Shown here one piece after another: positions 24,987-32,743 of a stretch of 49,863 bases of DNA (positions within the stretch are counted from its first letter, which is position 1; each line of letters begins with the position of its first letter). The stretch comes from Desulforamulus hydrothermalis Lam5 = DSM 18033 (GTDB lineage Bacteria > Bacillota > Desulfotomaculia > Desulfotomaculales > Desulfotomaculaceae). The notes beneath the pieces are model-generated. The model was not told the origin of the DNA, did no database searches, and saw only the letters and a program-made list of their open reading frames with translations. The stretch spans positions 1-49,863 of the forward strand of contig NZ_CAOS01000015.1 of the NCBI RefSeq assembly GCF_000315365.1. The letters are read 5' to 3'. The translations under genes were made by a program, and so were the position numbers.

Positions 24987-25005
24987 CACCACCGGAAGTG
25001 GTGCC
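24987..25005 (-). terminator. Proximal copy of the acyl-CoA synthetase terminator hairpin
   Basis: This perfect 19-base duplicate of 24701-24719 lies 22 bases after the synthetase stop codon. On the minus strand it is followed by only TT and then the element, so the T-run was separated from this copy by the insertion. Confidence 0.88.
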
Positions 25006-25027
25006 TTGTTATTATAATACTAACATA

Positions 25028-26665
25028 CTAACGTTTCTTGCCTTTTTTCGCCCATTCCATCTCCCGCAACTGCACCCGGCGGATTTTTCCGCTGACAGTT
25101 TTCGGCAAAGCATCTACAAATTCAATCTCCCGTGGATATTTATAAGGTGCGGTAACTTTTTTGACATGATCCTGCAGTTCTTTAACCAGCTGGGGTGAGG
25201 GTTGATAACCTTCAGCCAGAACCACAAAGGCTTTAACTATTTCACCCCGCAAATCATCCGGGCTTGCCACCACCGCAGATTCCGCCACAGCATCATGCTC
25301 AATCAAGGCGCTTTCTACCTCGAAGGGCCCGATGCGGTAGCCGGAAGCCAGAATAACATCATCGGCACGGCCGACAAACCAGAAATATCCGTCTTCATCT
25401 TTAACGGCCCGGTCTCCTGTGATGTACCAGTCACCCCGAAAACAACGCTGGGTTCGCTCGGGTTCCTGCCAGTATTCCTTAAACAATCCGGCAGGCCGTG
25501 CCGGAGTAACCCTGATGGCAATATCACCCTCCTTACCCGGCGGCAGTACATTACCGGCATCATCGATCACTTCTACCTCAAAGCCAGGTGCCGGCTTGCC
25601 CATCGCTCCGGGTTTTACCGGCAGACAAGGAAAGTTGCCTACCACCAAAACTGTTTCAGTCTGGCCGTAACCGTCACGGATAGTTAATCCGGTGTGGTTT
25701 TTCCAAATTTCTATAACCTCGGGGTTTAGCGGCTCCCCTGCCCCGGTGCAGCTTCTCAGGGTGGGAAACTTATACTGGGACAAATCTTCCAGCACCAGCA
25801 TGCGATAGTTGGTGGGTGCCCCGCAAAAGGTGGTAATGGGGTATTTTTGCAATACTTCCAGACAGCGCTTGGTGTTAAAACGTTTTTCATGGTGAACAAA
25901 TAACGCTGCCCCCTGATGCCAGGGCCCAAAAAGACTGCTCCAGGCTGCTTTACCCCAGCCGGTGTCGGATAAATTCCAATGCAGGTCATCCGGTGTAAGA
26001 TCAAGCCAATATTTACCGGTAACTTTATGGGCATATGGATAGCTGGCATGGGTGTGCAGAGTCATTTTAGGGTTGCCGGTGGTGCCGGAAGTAAAGAATA
26101 AAATTGCCCCGTCTGTACTTTTGGTTTTAACGGCACTAAACTGAGCAGGATATTTTTCTATGGATGACTGATAATGCAACCAGCCTTCCCGGGGCTCCCC
26201 TACCACTACTTTAAATTTTACGGTGGGTATGATGTCTTTAATTTCATCTACTTTGGCGGCAGTCTTTTCATCAGTGATTAAGGCAACCGCCCGGGCAGTT
26301 TTAATGCGATAGGCCAAATCTTTGGCTGTTAATTGAACCGTCCCGGGGCTGACTATGGCGCCCACCCGTAAACAAGCCAGAAAAGACTCCCACCACTCTA
26401 TGTAGCGAGGCATAATTAAAATAACAACATCACCGGGCTGTACGCCCTTTTCAGACAGCAGGTTGGCCAATTGGCAGGATCGATCTTTAAAATCTTTAAA
26501 AGTGCGTTTAACCTCCCGGTCGTGTTCATCCACCCATAACATAGCCAGCTTGTCCGGATTGCCAGCCCATTTATCGACCACATCGGTGGCAAAATTAAAA
26601 TACTCCGGTACATCCCATTGAAAACATTGTCGCTCTTTTTCATAATCTGTCATATTGTTGGTCAT
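25028..26665 (-). CDS. AMP-forming acyl-CoA synthetase (medium-chain/acetyl-CoA synthetase family)
   Basis: This enzyme activates a carboxylic acid with ATP and CoA to the acyl-CoA. It has about 545 residues. The P-loop motif is ILFFTSGTTGNPKMTLHTH, followed by DGYGQTETVLVVGNFP, GDWYITGDRAVKDEDGYFWF and VGRADDVILASGYRIGPFEVE. The C-terminal catalytic Lys is in LPKTVSGKIRRVQLRE, the usual site of regulatory lysine acetylation. Sequence style fits the medium-chain (ACSM) group rather than true acetyl-CoA synthetase, which is longer. The ATG at 26665 has GGAGGGAG 7 bases upstream. The AcuA and AcuC-like genes elsewhere in the window could act on it; this is inference. Confidence 0.92.
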   Translation of the reverse strand: MTNNMTDYEKERQCFQWDVPEYFNFATDVVDKWAGNPDKLAMLWVDEHDREVKRTFKDFKDRSCQLANLLSEKGVQPGDVVILIMPRYIEWWESFLACLRVGAIVSPGTVQLTAKDLAYRIKTARAVALITDEKTAAKVDEIKDIIPTVKFKVVVGEPREGWLHYQSSIEKYPAQFSAVKTKSTDGAILFFTSGTTGNPKMTLHTHASYPYAHKVTGKYWLDLTPDDLHWNLSDTGWGKAAWSSLFGPWHQGAALFVHHEKRFNTKRCLEVLQKYPITTFCGAPTNYRMLVLEDLSQYKFPTLRSCTGAGEPLNPEVIEIWKNHTGLTIRDGYGQTETVLVVGNFPCLPVKPGAMGKPAPGFEVEVIDDAGNVLPPGKEGDIAIRVTPARPAGLFKEYWQEPERTQRCFRGDWYITGDRAVKDEDGYFWFVGRADDVILASGYRIGPFEVESALIEHDAVAESAVVASPDDLRGEIVKAFVVLAEGYQPSPQLVKELQDHVKKVTAPYKYPREIEFVDALPKTVSGKIRRVQLREMEWAKKGKKR

Positions 26666-26761
26666 ACAAATACTCCCTCCGTTTTTATGCCGCAAATAAA
26701 TCCTGGGTTGTGTTTTTAGTCAACACCATTCGAGATCTACCGCGCAATTGACTGACTAATT

Positions 26762-26790
26762 ATAAAATTTATTATATCAGATTATGTCAA
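26762..26790 (-). promoter_or_regulatory. Candidate promoter of the acyl-CoA synthetase gene
   Basis: On the minus strand a perfect TTGACA (26790-26785) is followed 17 bases later by TTTTAT, or 20 bases later by a perfect TATAAT (26764-26759). The 20-base spacing would suit an activator of the MerR type; the 17-base spacing gives a plain sigma-A promoter. It lies about 100 bases upstream of the start codon. Confidence 0.6.
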
Positions 26791-26808
26791 GGAAATGGAC
26801 AAAATTTT

Positions 26809-26823
26809 AGGGCCCGAGGCCCT
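26809..26823 (-). terminator. Terminator of the deoxysugar operon
   Basis: AGGGCC and GGCCCT form a 6-bp G/C stem with a three-base loop, followed on the minus strand by AAAATTTT. It begins three bases after the stop of the last epimerase gene. Confidence 0.65.
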
Positions 26824-26825
26824 CT

Positions 26826-27752
26826 TTAATTTTTATTAAGTATTTGGCGGTACCATTGAAGGGTGGTTGTCAGACCTTGTTCCAGCGAAGTGGCGGGCTG
26901 CCATTGTAAAATTTGCCGGGCCAATTTTATATCTACGCAATAAGCAAACTGTTCCTCTGCCGCGTAAGGCTTAGCCCCGTAGCGCAAGAGATCTGTCCCG
27001 CCGGTCAGGGCGCCGACCGTTTCTGCCACATCCCGCAAGGACACCGACTGCCCGCTGCCGATGTTAAAAACACCTCCGGCAGCCCGGGGAGTATTGGCAG
27101 CCCGCCACAGGGCTTCCACCACATCGGCCACATATACAAAATCCCGGTATTGTTGACCTGCTGTCATGGCAAAGGGTCGCTTGTATAAAAGAGATCTCAT
27201 CAACTGACTTAAAAACAGATGTTCTCCCTGGGCCGGGCCATAAACCAGAGTGGGCCGCAGCACAACTACCGGCAGCTTAAAATATTCCCAGCACAAACCG
27301 GCCAGCATAGTGGCAGCGGCCTTGGCAGCACCGTAGGCTGATACCGGCCGTAACCTGTCAAGTTCCCGGTAGGGCGTTGCCCCCCGACCATATTCAGCCG
27401 CGCTGCCCAACAAAACCACCGCCCGGCAACCGGTATCCTGCAGTGAACGAAGCAAGTTCATGGTACCCAGCAGATTTGTTTGATAGGCCTGTTGAATGGC
27501 TGACCAGGAACGTCCCGTGGGCCTGACGGCTGCTAAATGAAAAACCATCTCAGGCTGAAAATGCCGGATTTGTTGACTGAGGGTGGGGTAATCCAGGATA
27601 TCTGCCGTGACGAAAGTTGCGTCAGTATTAATTAGCCTTACATTTTTCCGGCGCCTGACCAACCCCAGGATCTCAACTTCTTCCGCCTTTAAGCGTGTTA
27701 TCAGGTGAGCAGCGATGAAGCCGCCCGCTCCGGTTATTAGCGCACGTTTTTT
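26826..27752 (-). CDS. NAD-dependent epimerase/dehydratase lacking its own start codon
   Basis: This is a short-chain dehydrogenase of the extended sugar-nucleotide epimerase group. The dinucleotide fold begins RALITGAGGFIAAHL, and the catalytic Ser and YxxxK are in LLGSAAEYGRG and VSAYGAAKAAATML. It has about 308 residues counted from the A-run. The frame is open back to a stop at 27777-27779 but contains no ATG, GTG or TTG before the nucleotide-binding motif; the first is a TTG at 27662, which would remove that motif. The upstream dehydratase gene ends inside this region, and its A AAA AAC at 27752-27746 would shift ribosomes by -1 exactly into this frame. It probably reduces or epimerises the product of the upstream dehydratase. 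Confidence 0.85.
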   Translation of the reverse strand, partial: KKRALITGAGGFIAAHLITRLKAEEVEILGLVRRRKNVRLINTDATFVTADILDYPTLSQQIRHFQPEMVFHLAAVRPTGRSWSAIQQAYQTNLLGTMNLLRSLQDTGCRAVVLLGSAAEYGRGATPYRELDRLRPVSAYGAAKAAATMLAGLCWEYFKLPVVVLRPTLVYGPAQGEHLFLSQLMRSLLYKRPFAMTAGQQYRDFVYVADVVEALWRAANTPRAAGGVFNIGSGQSVSLRDVAETVGALTGGTDLLRYGAKPYAAEEQFAYCVDIKLARQILQWQPATSLEQGLTTTLQWYRQILNKN

Positions 27753-28744
27753 ATTGACCCCAAGTCTTTCACTCCCTCAAGGTATTGACGGTACCAGGCC
27801 AACGTATCAGCCAAACCCGCTTCTAAACCCCAGCGGGGATGCCATTGTAAAATTTTGCGGGCCCGGCTGCTGTCACTGTACTGCTGTTCAATTTCAGCGG
27901 CCGGCGTCCTTTGACCCAGTATGCGCGGCTTAAGGTTTTTTCCGGATATTTTAATTATCGTCTGAACCATCTCCAGCACTGAAATGGGGTGGTGGGGCGC
28001 AAAATTAAAGGCCTGACCCACCACAGCCGGGCGGTGCAGATGCTCTGCCAGTAATAAATAGGCAGCTACCGCATCTTCTATATAAAGGTATTCACGCAGG
28101 GGAGAACCATCACTGCGAATGGTAGGCGCCCGGTCTGCCAATACCGCCTGGACGGTGCCCGGTACCAACCGGTTAAAATTTAAGTCTCCGCCGCCATAAA
28201 CATTGGCCAGCCGGGAGATTACCACCGGCAGTCGATAGGTTTGGTAATAACTCTGGGCAATTAAATCGCTGCATGATTTAGAAACATCATAGGGATGATT
28301 GCCCTGCAGCGGCTGATCCTCTGTATAAGGCAGCTCGGCTGACCGCCCGTAAGCCTTATCGCTGGATGCTACCACTATTCTCTCCACGGTGGGAGAAAGA
28401 CGGCAGGCTTCCAAAACAGTCCAGGTGCCTTTAATATTAGACTCAAAGGTGGAAAGGGGCGAACGGTTGGCAATGGTAACAATAGTTTGGGCAGCCAAAT
28501 GAAAAACCGTGTCTATTTCATATTCTGCCAGCACCCGGTTAACAAAGTGAAAGTCTGTAATATCACCATAAGCAGCCTGCATGTGGTTGAAAACACCGCT
28601 TTGAAAAAGATTGCTTGCTGCCACATGATCTCGGATGATGCCCACCACTTGAGCCCCTGACTGAACCAGCCTGTTAGCCAACCGGCTGCCAATGAAACCC
28701 GTACAGCCGGTTATTAAAACGTTTTTTCCCTGCCATTGACTCAT
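27737..28744 (-). CDS. rfbG: CDP-glucose 4,6-dehydratase-like protein (RfbG)
   Basis: This extended short-chain dehydrogenase has about 335 residues. The nucleotide-binding motif is NVLITGCTGFIGSRLANRL, the catalytic residues are in VVASSDKAYG and HPYDVSKSCSDLIA, and SRLANVYGGGDLNFNRLVPG resembles CDP-glucose 4,6-dehydratase. Such enzymes make CDP-4-keto-6-deoxyglucose, the precursor of several O-antigen deoxysugars. The ATG at 28744 overlaps the rfbF stop codon (ATGA), with GGAGGTG 8 bases upstream. Its last codons (GSIKNVR) contain a slippery A-run that links it to the next frame. Confidence 0.85.
   Translation of the reverse strand: MSQWQGKNVLITGCTGFIGSRLANRLVQSGAQVVGIIRDHVAASNLFQSGVFNHMQAAYGDITDFHFVNRVLAEYEIDTVFHLAAQTIVTIANRSPLSTFESNIKGTWTVLEACRLSPTVERIVVASSDKAYGRSAELPYTEDQPLQGNHPYDVSKSCSDLIAQSYYQTYRLPVVISRLANVYGGGDLNFNRLVPGTVQAVLADRAPTIRSDGSPLREYLYIEDAVAAYLLLAEHLHRPAVVGQAFNFAPHHPISVLEMVQTIIKISGKNLKPRILGQRTPAAEIEQQYSDSSRARKILQWHPRWGLEAGLADTLAWYRQYLEGVKDLGSIKNVR
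27746..27752 (-). promoter_or_regulatory. A AAA AAC slippery heptamer at the dehydratase-epimerase junction
   Basis: In the dehydratase frame the codons are ATA AAA AAC, three codons before the stop at 27737. A -1 slip gives AAA AAA CGT and continues straight into the epimerase frame, whose start codon is otherwise missing. Upstream AGGGAG (about 19 bases away) and GGGG (5 bases away) could act as stimulators. A sequencing indel in the six-A run would give the same picture. Confidence 0.5.
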
Positions 28745-29523
28745 GTTTGCCACACCTCCCACGGCGCATTACCCTGCTGCCACCAGGCATTTAGCTGTTC
28801 CATATCACGATAGGTATCCATACACTGCCAAAAACCCTTGTGTTTAAAAATTTTTAATTGTCCCTCCCGGGCTAACTGTTCCAGTGGTTCACGTTCTAAT
28901 ACACAATCTTCTTGGTCAACTAAATAGTTGAAAAATTCTCGCCGGAAAACAAAAAAACCGCCGTTAATCCACCCGCTTTTTACCTGTGACTTCTCACGAA
29001 AAGAAGTTACTGTATTGCCCCTTACCTCTAATTCCCCAAACCGGGATAAAGGCCGTACACCGGTTACGGTAGCCAGGCTGCCATGACTTTTGTGAAAAAG
29101 GTACAACTCATGCAAATTAACATTGCCCAGGCCGTCGCCATAAGTAACCATAAAATCACTGTCCTCAGCAATATATTGCTCTATTCTTTTTAAGCGGCAA
29201 CCGGTCATTGCGCTAATGCCGGTATCCGCCAGGGTCACCTGCCAGTCAATGGTCTGGCTGCAGTGAACTTGCACCTGTGGCTGCGGCGAAAAACGGATGG
29301 TCAAATCACTGTTCATCATTTCATACTGAAGAAAATATTGTTTAATCATATCTCCCAGATAGCCCAGGCAAAGAATAAAATCTTTAAAGCCAAAATGAGC
29401 ATAGTATTTCATAATGTGCCACAGTATAGGCCTGTTGCCTATGGTCACCAGCGGTTTAGGGCGAACCACGGTTTCTTCTTTAAGCCGGGTTCCTTTGCCG
29501 CCACACAAAATCACCACCTTCAC
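28741..29523 (-). CDS. rfbF: Glucose-1-phosphate cytidylyltransferase (RfbF)
   Basis: This enzyme forms CDP-glucose from glucose 1-phosphate and CTP, the first step of the CDP-deoxysugar branch. The signature VVILCGGKGTRLKEETVVRPKPL is split here as VILCGGKGTRL followed by EETVVRPKPLVTIGNRPILW, and VTYGDGLGNVNLHEL holds the metal-binding Asp. About 260 residues is normal. The GTG at 29523 is chosen because AAGGGGTG lies six bases upstream. The 5' end overlaps the glycosyltransferase gene by 44 bases and the 3' end overlaps rfbG by 4, a tightly packed operon. Confidence 0.92.
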   Translation of the reverse strand: MKVVILCGGKGTRLKEETVVRPKPLVTIGNRPILWHIMKYYAHFGFKDFILCLGYLGDMIKQYFLQYEMMNSDLTIRFSPQPQVQVHCSQTIDWQVTLADTGISAMTGCRLKRIEQYIAEDSDFMVTYGDGLGNVNLHELYLFHKSHGSLATVTGVRPLSRFGELEVRGNTVTSFREKSQVKSGWINGGFFVFRREFFNYLVDQEDCVLEREPLEQLAREGQLKIFKHKGFWQCMDTYRDMEQLNAWWQQGNAPWEVWQT

Positions 29524-30223
29524 GCAAAACACCCCTTATGCGGTAAATTGTCATATTGCGCAGAAATTCCCATACAGTTCTTGGCCGCACGCTTGATCTG
29601 CCGCCCTGACGACGGCGGAAAACTATCGGTATTTCTCCTACCGACAAATTTAAGTAACTGGCTTTAAGCACTACCTCCGCATCTAAAAACCAGTCCTTTG
29701 AACAAAGATTGAGATTTTCATAGCACCAACGGGTCATTATTTTAGGTGAACCGTTAATATCGCCAACATTTACCTTAAATGTATATACAAAAAGTTTGTT
29801 AAATATGTGGGAAACCAGTTTTCTTAGCAATCCGTCCTGTCGCTTTTGCCGTTTAACTTTGCAAAGCTGGAAGTTTCCAGCCAGCAGGTGTTTGAACACC
29901 CTGGGCACATCGGCCGGGTCAACTTGCCCGTCTCCTCCCATAAAGCCCAGGTACTCACCGGCGGCCCAGCGCAAGCCGTTAATGATGCCCCAGCCATAAC
30001 CAAGATTTCTGGGCACCCTGACAACTTTAACAGCAGGATTACCCTGCGCCAGTTTCGCCAGGATTAAACCGGTACCGTCCCGGGAGCCGTTATCTACCAA
30101 AATTAATTCGAAACAAATTTTTTCTTTTTCCAGTGCGGCTATCAGTTCATTTACCACCGCCGCGGCATTGGCTGCCTCATTGTACATGGGTAAAACCAGG
30201 GATAGTTTTGCAGCAGGGGGCAT
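29480..30223 (-). CDS. Family 2 glycosyltransferase (dolichyl-phosphate-sugar synthase type)
   Basis: This is a GT-A fold glycosyltransferase of 247 residues. The nucleotide-sugar site is KLSLVLPMYNEAANAAAVV, followed by ELILVDNGSRDGTGLIL, and a metal-binding acidic patch is in YLGFMGGDGQVDPADV. No C-terminal membrane spans are evident, so it probably acts at the cytoplasmic face and loads a sugar onto polyprenyl phosphate. It is the first gene of the deoxysugar operon. AGGAG lies eight bases before the ATG. The divergent GT-C-type gene at 30395 could use the lipid-linked sugar it makes, which is an inference from the pairing. Confidence 0.88.
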   Translation of the reverse strand: MPPAAKLSLVLPMYNEAANAAAVVNELIAALEKEKICFELILVDNGSRDGTGLILAKLAQGNPAVKVVRVPRNLGYGWGIINGLRWAAGEYLGFMGGDGQVDPADVPRVFKHLLAGNFQLCKVKRQKRQDGLLRKLVSHIFNKLFVYTFKVNVGDINGSPKIMTRWCYENLNLCSKDWFLDAEVVLKASYLNLSVGEIPIVFRRRQGGRSSVRPRTVWEFLRNMTIYRIRGVLREGGDFVWRQRNPA

Positions 30224-30349
30224 GTTAATTACTCCTGTCTTTGTTTTTTAAACAATAAAATCTTGCCCACATTTTGCCAAAGTATTCCGGATATACTAGA
30301 GAAATAAGCGGTATAGAGCGGACTGTTGACTAAGGTTGAAAAATATAAG

Positions 30350-30384
30350 GTAACGGTTTCCACCGTTACATCCGTAACTTACGG
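30350..30384 (+). promoter_or_regulatory. Tandem competing hairpins in the leader of the GT-C gene
   Basis: GTAACGGT (30350-30357) pairs with ACCGTTAC (30362-30369), and CCGTAA (30372-30377) pairs with TTACGG (30379-30384). A third pairing, GTTAC with GTAAC across ATCC, would exclude both. The second hairpin abuts the ribosome binding site GGAAGGTGAG of the next gene, so switching could control its translation. The function is inferred. Confidence 0.45.
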
Positions 30385-30394
30385 AAGGTGAGTT

Positions 30395-31846
30395 ATGACA
30401 AAAAAAATAACCGCCTGGGGGCGGCTGACTCTGCCGGTTTGGCTTGTCCTGGTGTGGCCAAGTATGGTCGGGTATATCAACCGGGCCGGTATTAAGGACT
30501 ATTATCATGTTTATTTTGCTTTGCAAAGTATTGCCGTCAGCAGCATAACGGAACCGTTAATACTGACCCTGGTGTTTACCCTGGCTTTTATTTTATACCT
30601 GCAAGCCATCAGAAATTGCACAAAAGAAACCGATCCCCGGACAGTCTTTGCCTGGACCGGAGTATTTACAGCCTGCTTGCTCCTGATGTTTCCCTTTGCC
30701 TGTGAAGATGTTTATTATTACATCGCCATCGGTCACCTGCAAAACTATTATCAAGTTAATCCTTATTTTGTCACCGCTCATCAAGTTGCCGGTTGGTCGG
30801 CTGACCCGCTGTTAAGTACCACCCGCTGGGGTTTTTTATTAAATGTTTACGGGCCGGTGTGGACAAAGGTTAGCCACTGGCTGGTTGCCGCTGCTGCCGA
30901 CCGTCTCTGGCAGGCGGCGGCACTGTTTAAACTTTGGGCTGCGCTGCTGCATTTGCTTAATACCTTGCTGGTGGGAAAAACCGCCCAACATCTGAGCTTG
31001 CCTGCCGCACAGGCCATGCTTATTTACGGCTGGAACCCCCTGCTGTTATTTGAGCTGCCCGGTCACGCCCATAACGACGCCCTGCTGCTCACCTTTGTGC
31101 TCCTGTCCTTTTATGCCCTCAGCAGCGGTTTGGCAAGCTGGCACCTGCCCTGCTTAACCATGGCGGCACTGGTTAAGTACACACCTGTTTTGTTAATACC
31201 CCTGGGATTCCTGTGGTTGTTAATGAAAAGACAATATCAAGCCCTGGCAATCGGCTGTTTAATCTCCGCGTTTCTGACGGTTGCAGCCTGGACCCCCTAT
31301 TGGCAAGGGTTTGCCACTCTTAAAGGCTTGTTACGGCAGATGAACTTCTACTCCTTAAAATCCCTTCATTATGTTATCATACAGGTGTTACAGACCTGGC
31401 CCGGGCAACTGCCTAAAACGGTTATTTTTGCTGTAACGGCAAACTGTTTGCTTTTGGTCTTTTTGTTGTTTTACGTTTACCACCTTGTAAAATTTGTTGC
31501 CCCGGAACGGCAAAACGGCTTTGACCGGCTTGTTGTGACATGTAGTTTTATCTTACTGGGATATTTGCTGCTGGCCAACAAATGGTTTCAACCCTGGTAC
31601 ATGACCTGGCTTATCCCCATGGCGGCCCTCATCCGATGGCCCCACCCGCTTGTTTGCCTGCTGCTGTTATTGTCATATACTGCAGAATTGTCTCGTATCC
31701 CCCTGTTGTTAACCCAACATAACGGTATCACCATACAACTGGCCGCCTTTTTAATTATCTGGTTGCCCCTGCCGTGCTATTGCCTGTTACGGGTTTATTC
31801 GGATAAAAAGCTGCTGATGCTGCGACAAAAACATACCAAGCATTAA
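30395..31846 (+). CDS. Polytopic membrane glycosyltransferase, GT-C type (mannosyltransferase-like)
   Basis: This hydrophobic protein has 483 residues and about 11-13 predicted membrane spans. After the second or third span comes FACEDVYYYIAIGHLQNYYQVNPYFV, an acidic loop that matches the D/E-x-D/Y-type active-site region of GT-C enzymes using polyprenyl-phosphate sugars. Later segments include YGWNPLLLFELPGHAHNDALLL and KWFQPWYMTWLIP, which are typical of DUF2029/GT87-like mannosyltransferases. It is divergent from the GT2 gene and probably moves a lipid-linked sugar onto a surface polymer outside the membrane. The acceptor is unknown. GGAAGGTGAG lies just upstream of the ATG. Confidence 0.8.
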   Translation: MTKKITAWGRLTLPVWLVLVWPSMVGYINRAGIKDYYHVYFALQSIAVSSITEPLILTLVFTLAFILYLQAIRNCTKETDPRTVFAWTGVFTACLLLMFPFACEDVYYYIAIGHLQNYYQVNPYFVTAHQVAGWSADPLLSTTRWGFLLNVYGPVWTKVSHWLVAAAADRLWQAAALFKLWAALLHLLNTLLVGKTAQHLSLPAAQAMLIYGWNPLLLFELPGHAHNDALLLTFVLLSFYALSSGLASWHLPCLTMAALVKYTPVLLIPLGFLWLLMKRQYQALAIGCLISAFLTVAAWTPYWQGFATLKGLLRQMNFYSLKSLHYVIIQVLQTWPGQLPKTVIFAVTANCLLLVFLLFYVYHLVKFVAPERQNGFDRLVVTCSFILLGYLLLANKWFQPWYMTWLIPMAALIRWPHPLVCLLLLLSYTAELSRIPLLLTQHNGITIQLAAFLIIWLPLPCYCLLRVYSDKKLLMLRQKHTKH

Positions 31847-31891
31847 ATTATCTGCCATTACCTAACGTTTAGCAAATTTTCCCCGACAACG

Positions 31892-31920
31892 GAAGGATTT
31901 GCTCGTCTGTAGTCGAATAA
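31892..31920 (+). promoter_or_regulatory. Sigma-H-type promoter of minC
   Basis: GAAGGATTT (31892-31900), an 11-base spacer and GTCGAATAA (31912-31920) fit the B. subtilis sigma-H consensus RnAGGAwWW-N11/12-RnnGAATww at every defined position. The minC start codon lies 36 bases further. Sigma-H acts at the onset of sporulation, when the division site moves to the pole. Confidence 0.75.
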
Positions 31921-31956
31921 ACTATTTTATATGTAAAAAATGGCAGGTGTATGGCT

Positions 31957-32640
31957 ATGAATGAAGCCGTCAGTATAAAAGGAACCCGGCACGGCTTATT
32001 AATTCTGGTTGATCAGGAGCGGGATTTTGAAGAAATAAAACAAAATTTGTATAAGAAAATGGAAGCTGCCCGGGGCTTTTTTAAAGGAGCAAGATTCGCC
32101 TTTTACCATGAGCCGGTGGAAAACGAACAAAGGCGGGCACTGGAAGAAATATGTCTGCAATATGGGCTGATTCATCAACCGGAAATCAAAACAAAAATAC
32201 AAAATACAGCGGTTTCTCTTTCATCCAACCATAATCAGCCCGCCAATCAATTGTCGCCGGCGCCTCAAAACTGCGCTGCCAATTGTGACACCCTTTTGGT
32301 GAAAAGAAGTTTGCGTTCCGGACAGCAAATTGAATATCCCGGCCATGTAGTTGTTCTGGGTGATGTTCATGCCGGTGCTCAGGTGGTGGCATACGGTAAT
32401 GTACTGGTGATGGGCTGCTTGCGTGGTGTGGTGCATGCCGGGGCCAACGGTAATGCCAATGCCCGGGTAGTGGCACACCGTCTCGCGCCGGCTCAGTTAA
32501 GAATCGGTACATCCATTGCCTGCTCCCCGGCCTACGAGCAAAACCAGGCCAACTACCCGGAAATTGCTTATCTTTCGGAAGACGGTCAAATAATTGTGGA
32601 ATCTTACAACAGCAGCCGTCCCGCCGGGCGGCCAACCTAA
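31957..32640 (+). CDS. minC: Septum site-determining protein MinC
   Basis: MinC inhibits FtsZ ring formation away from the division site. The N-terminal domain (about residues 1-100) is the FtsZ-binding part, a linker of about 25 residues is rich in Asn, Pro and Gln, and the C-terminal domain shows the beta-helix repeats RSGQQIEYPGHVVVLGDVHA, AQVVAYGNVLVMGCLRGVVH and AGANGNANARVVAHRLAP. The ATG at 31957 has AGGTG seven bases upstream; one at 31951 is too close. Unusually no minD follows: the gene stands alone behind a sigma-H-type promoter and ahead of a terminator. A MinD must be encoded elsewhere. Confidence 0.93.
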   Translation: MNEAVSIKGTRHGLLILVDQERDFEEIKQNLYKKMEAARGFFKGARFAFYHEPVENEQRRALEEICLQYGLIHQPEIKTKIQNTAVSLSSNHNQPANQLSPAPQNCAANCDTLLVKRSLRSGQQIEYPGHVVVLGDVHAGAQVVAYGNVLVMGCLRGVVHAGANGNANARVVAHRLAPAQLRIGTSIACSPAYEQNQANYPEIAYLSEDGQIIVESYNSSRPAGRPT

Positions 32641-32657
32641 TAAAAGGCAGCAAAGTC

Positions 32658-32697
32658 AAACCCGGAACTGCTGAACTGCTCAGAGTATCCGGGTTTT
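32658..32697 (+). terminator. Intrinsic terminator of minC
   Basis: AAACCCGGA (32658-32666) pairs with TCCGGGTTT, followed by a T-rich end. It lies 17 bases after the minC stop and also faces the convergent Nudix gene. Confidence 0.8.
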
Positions 32698-32743
32698 CTG
32701 TTGCCTGAAGGTTGATGCAAACGGTCTGCCGGCGCAATTTTAT

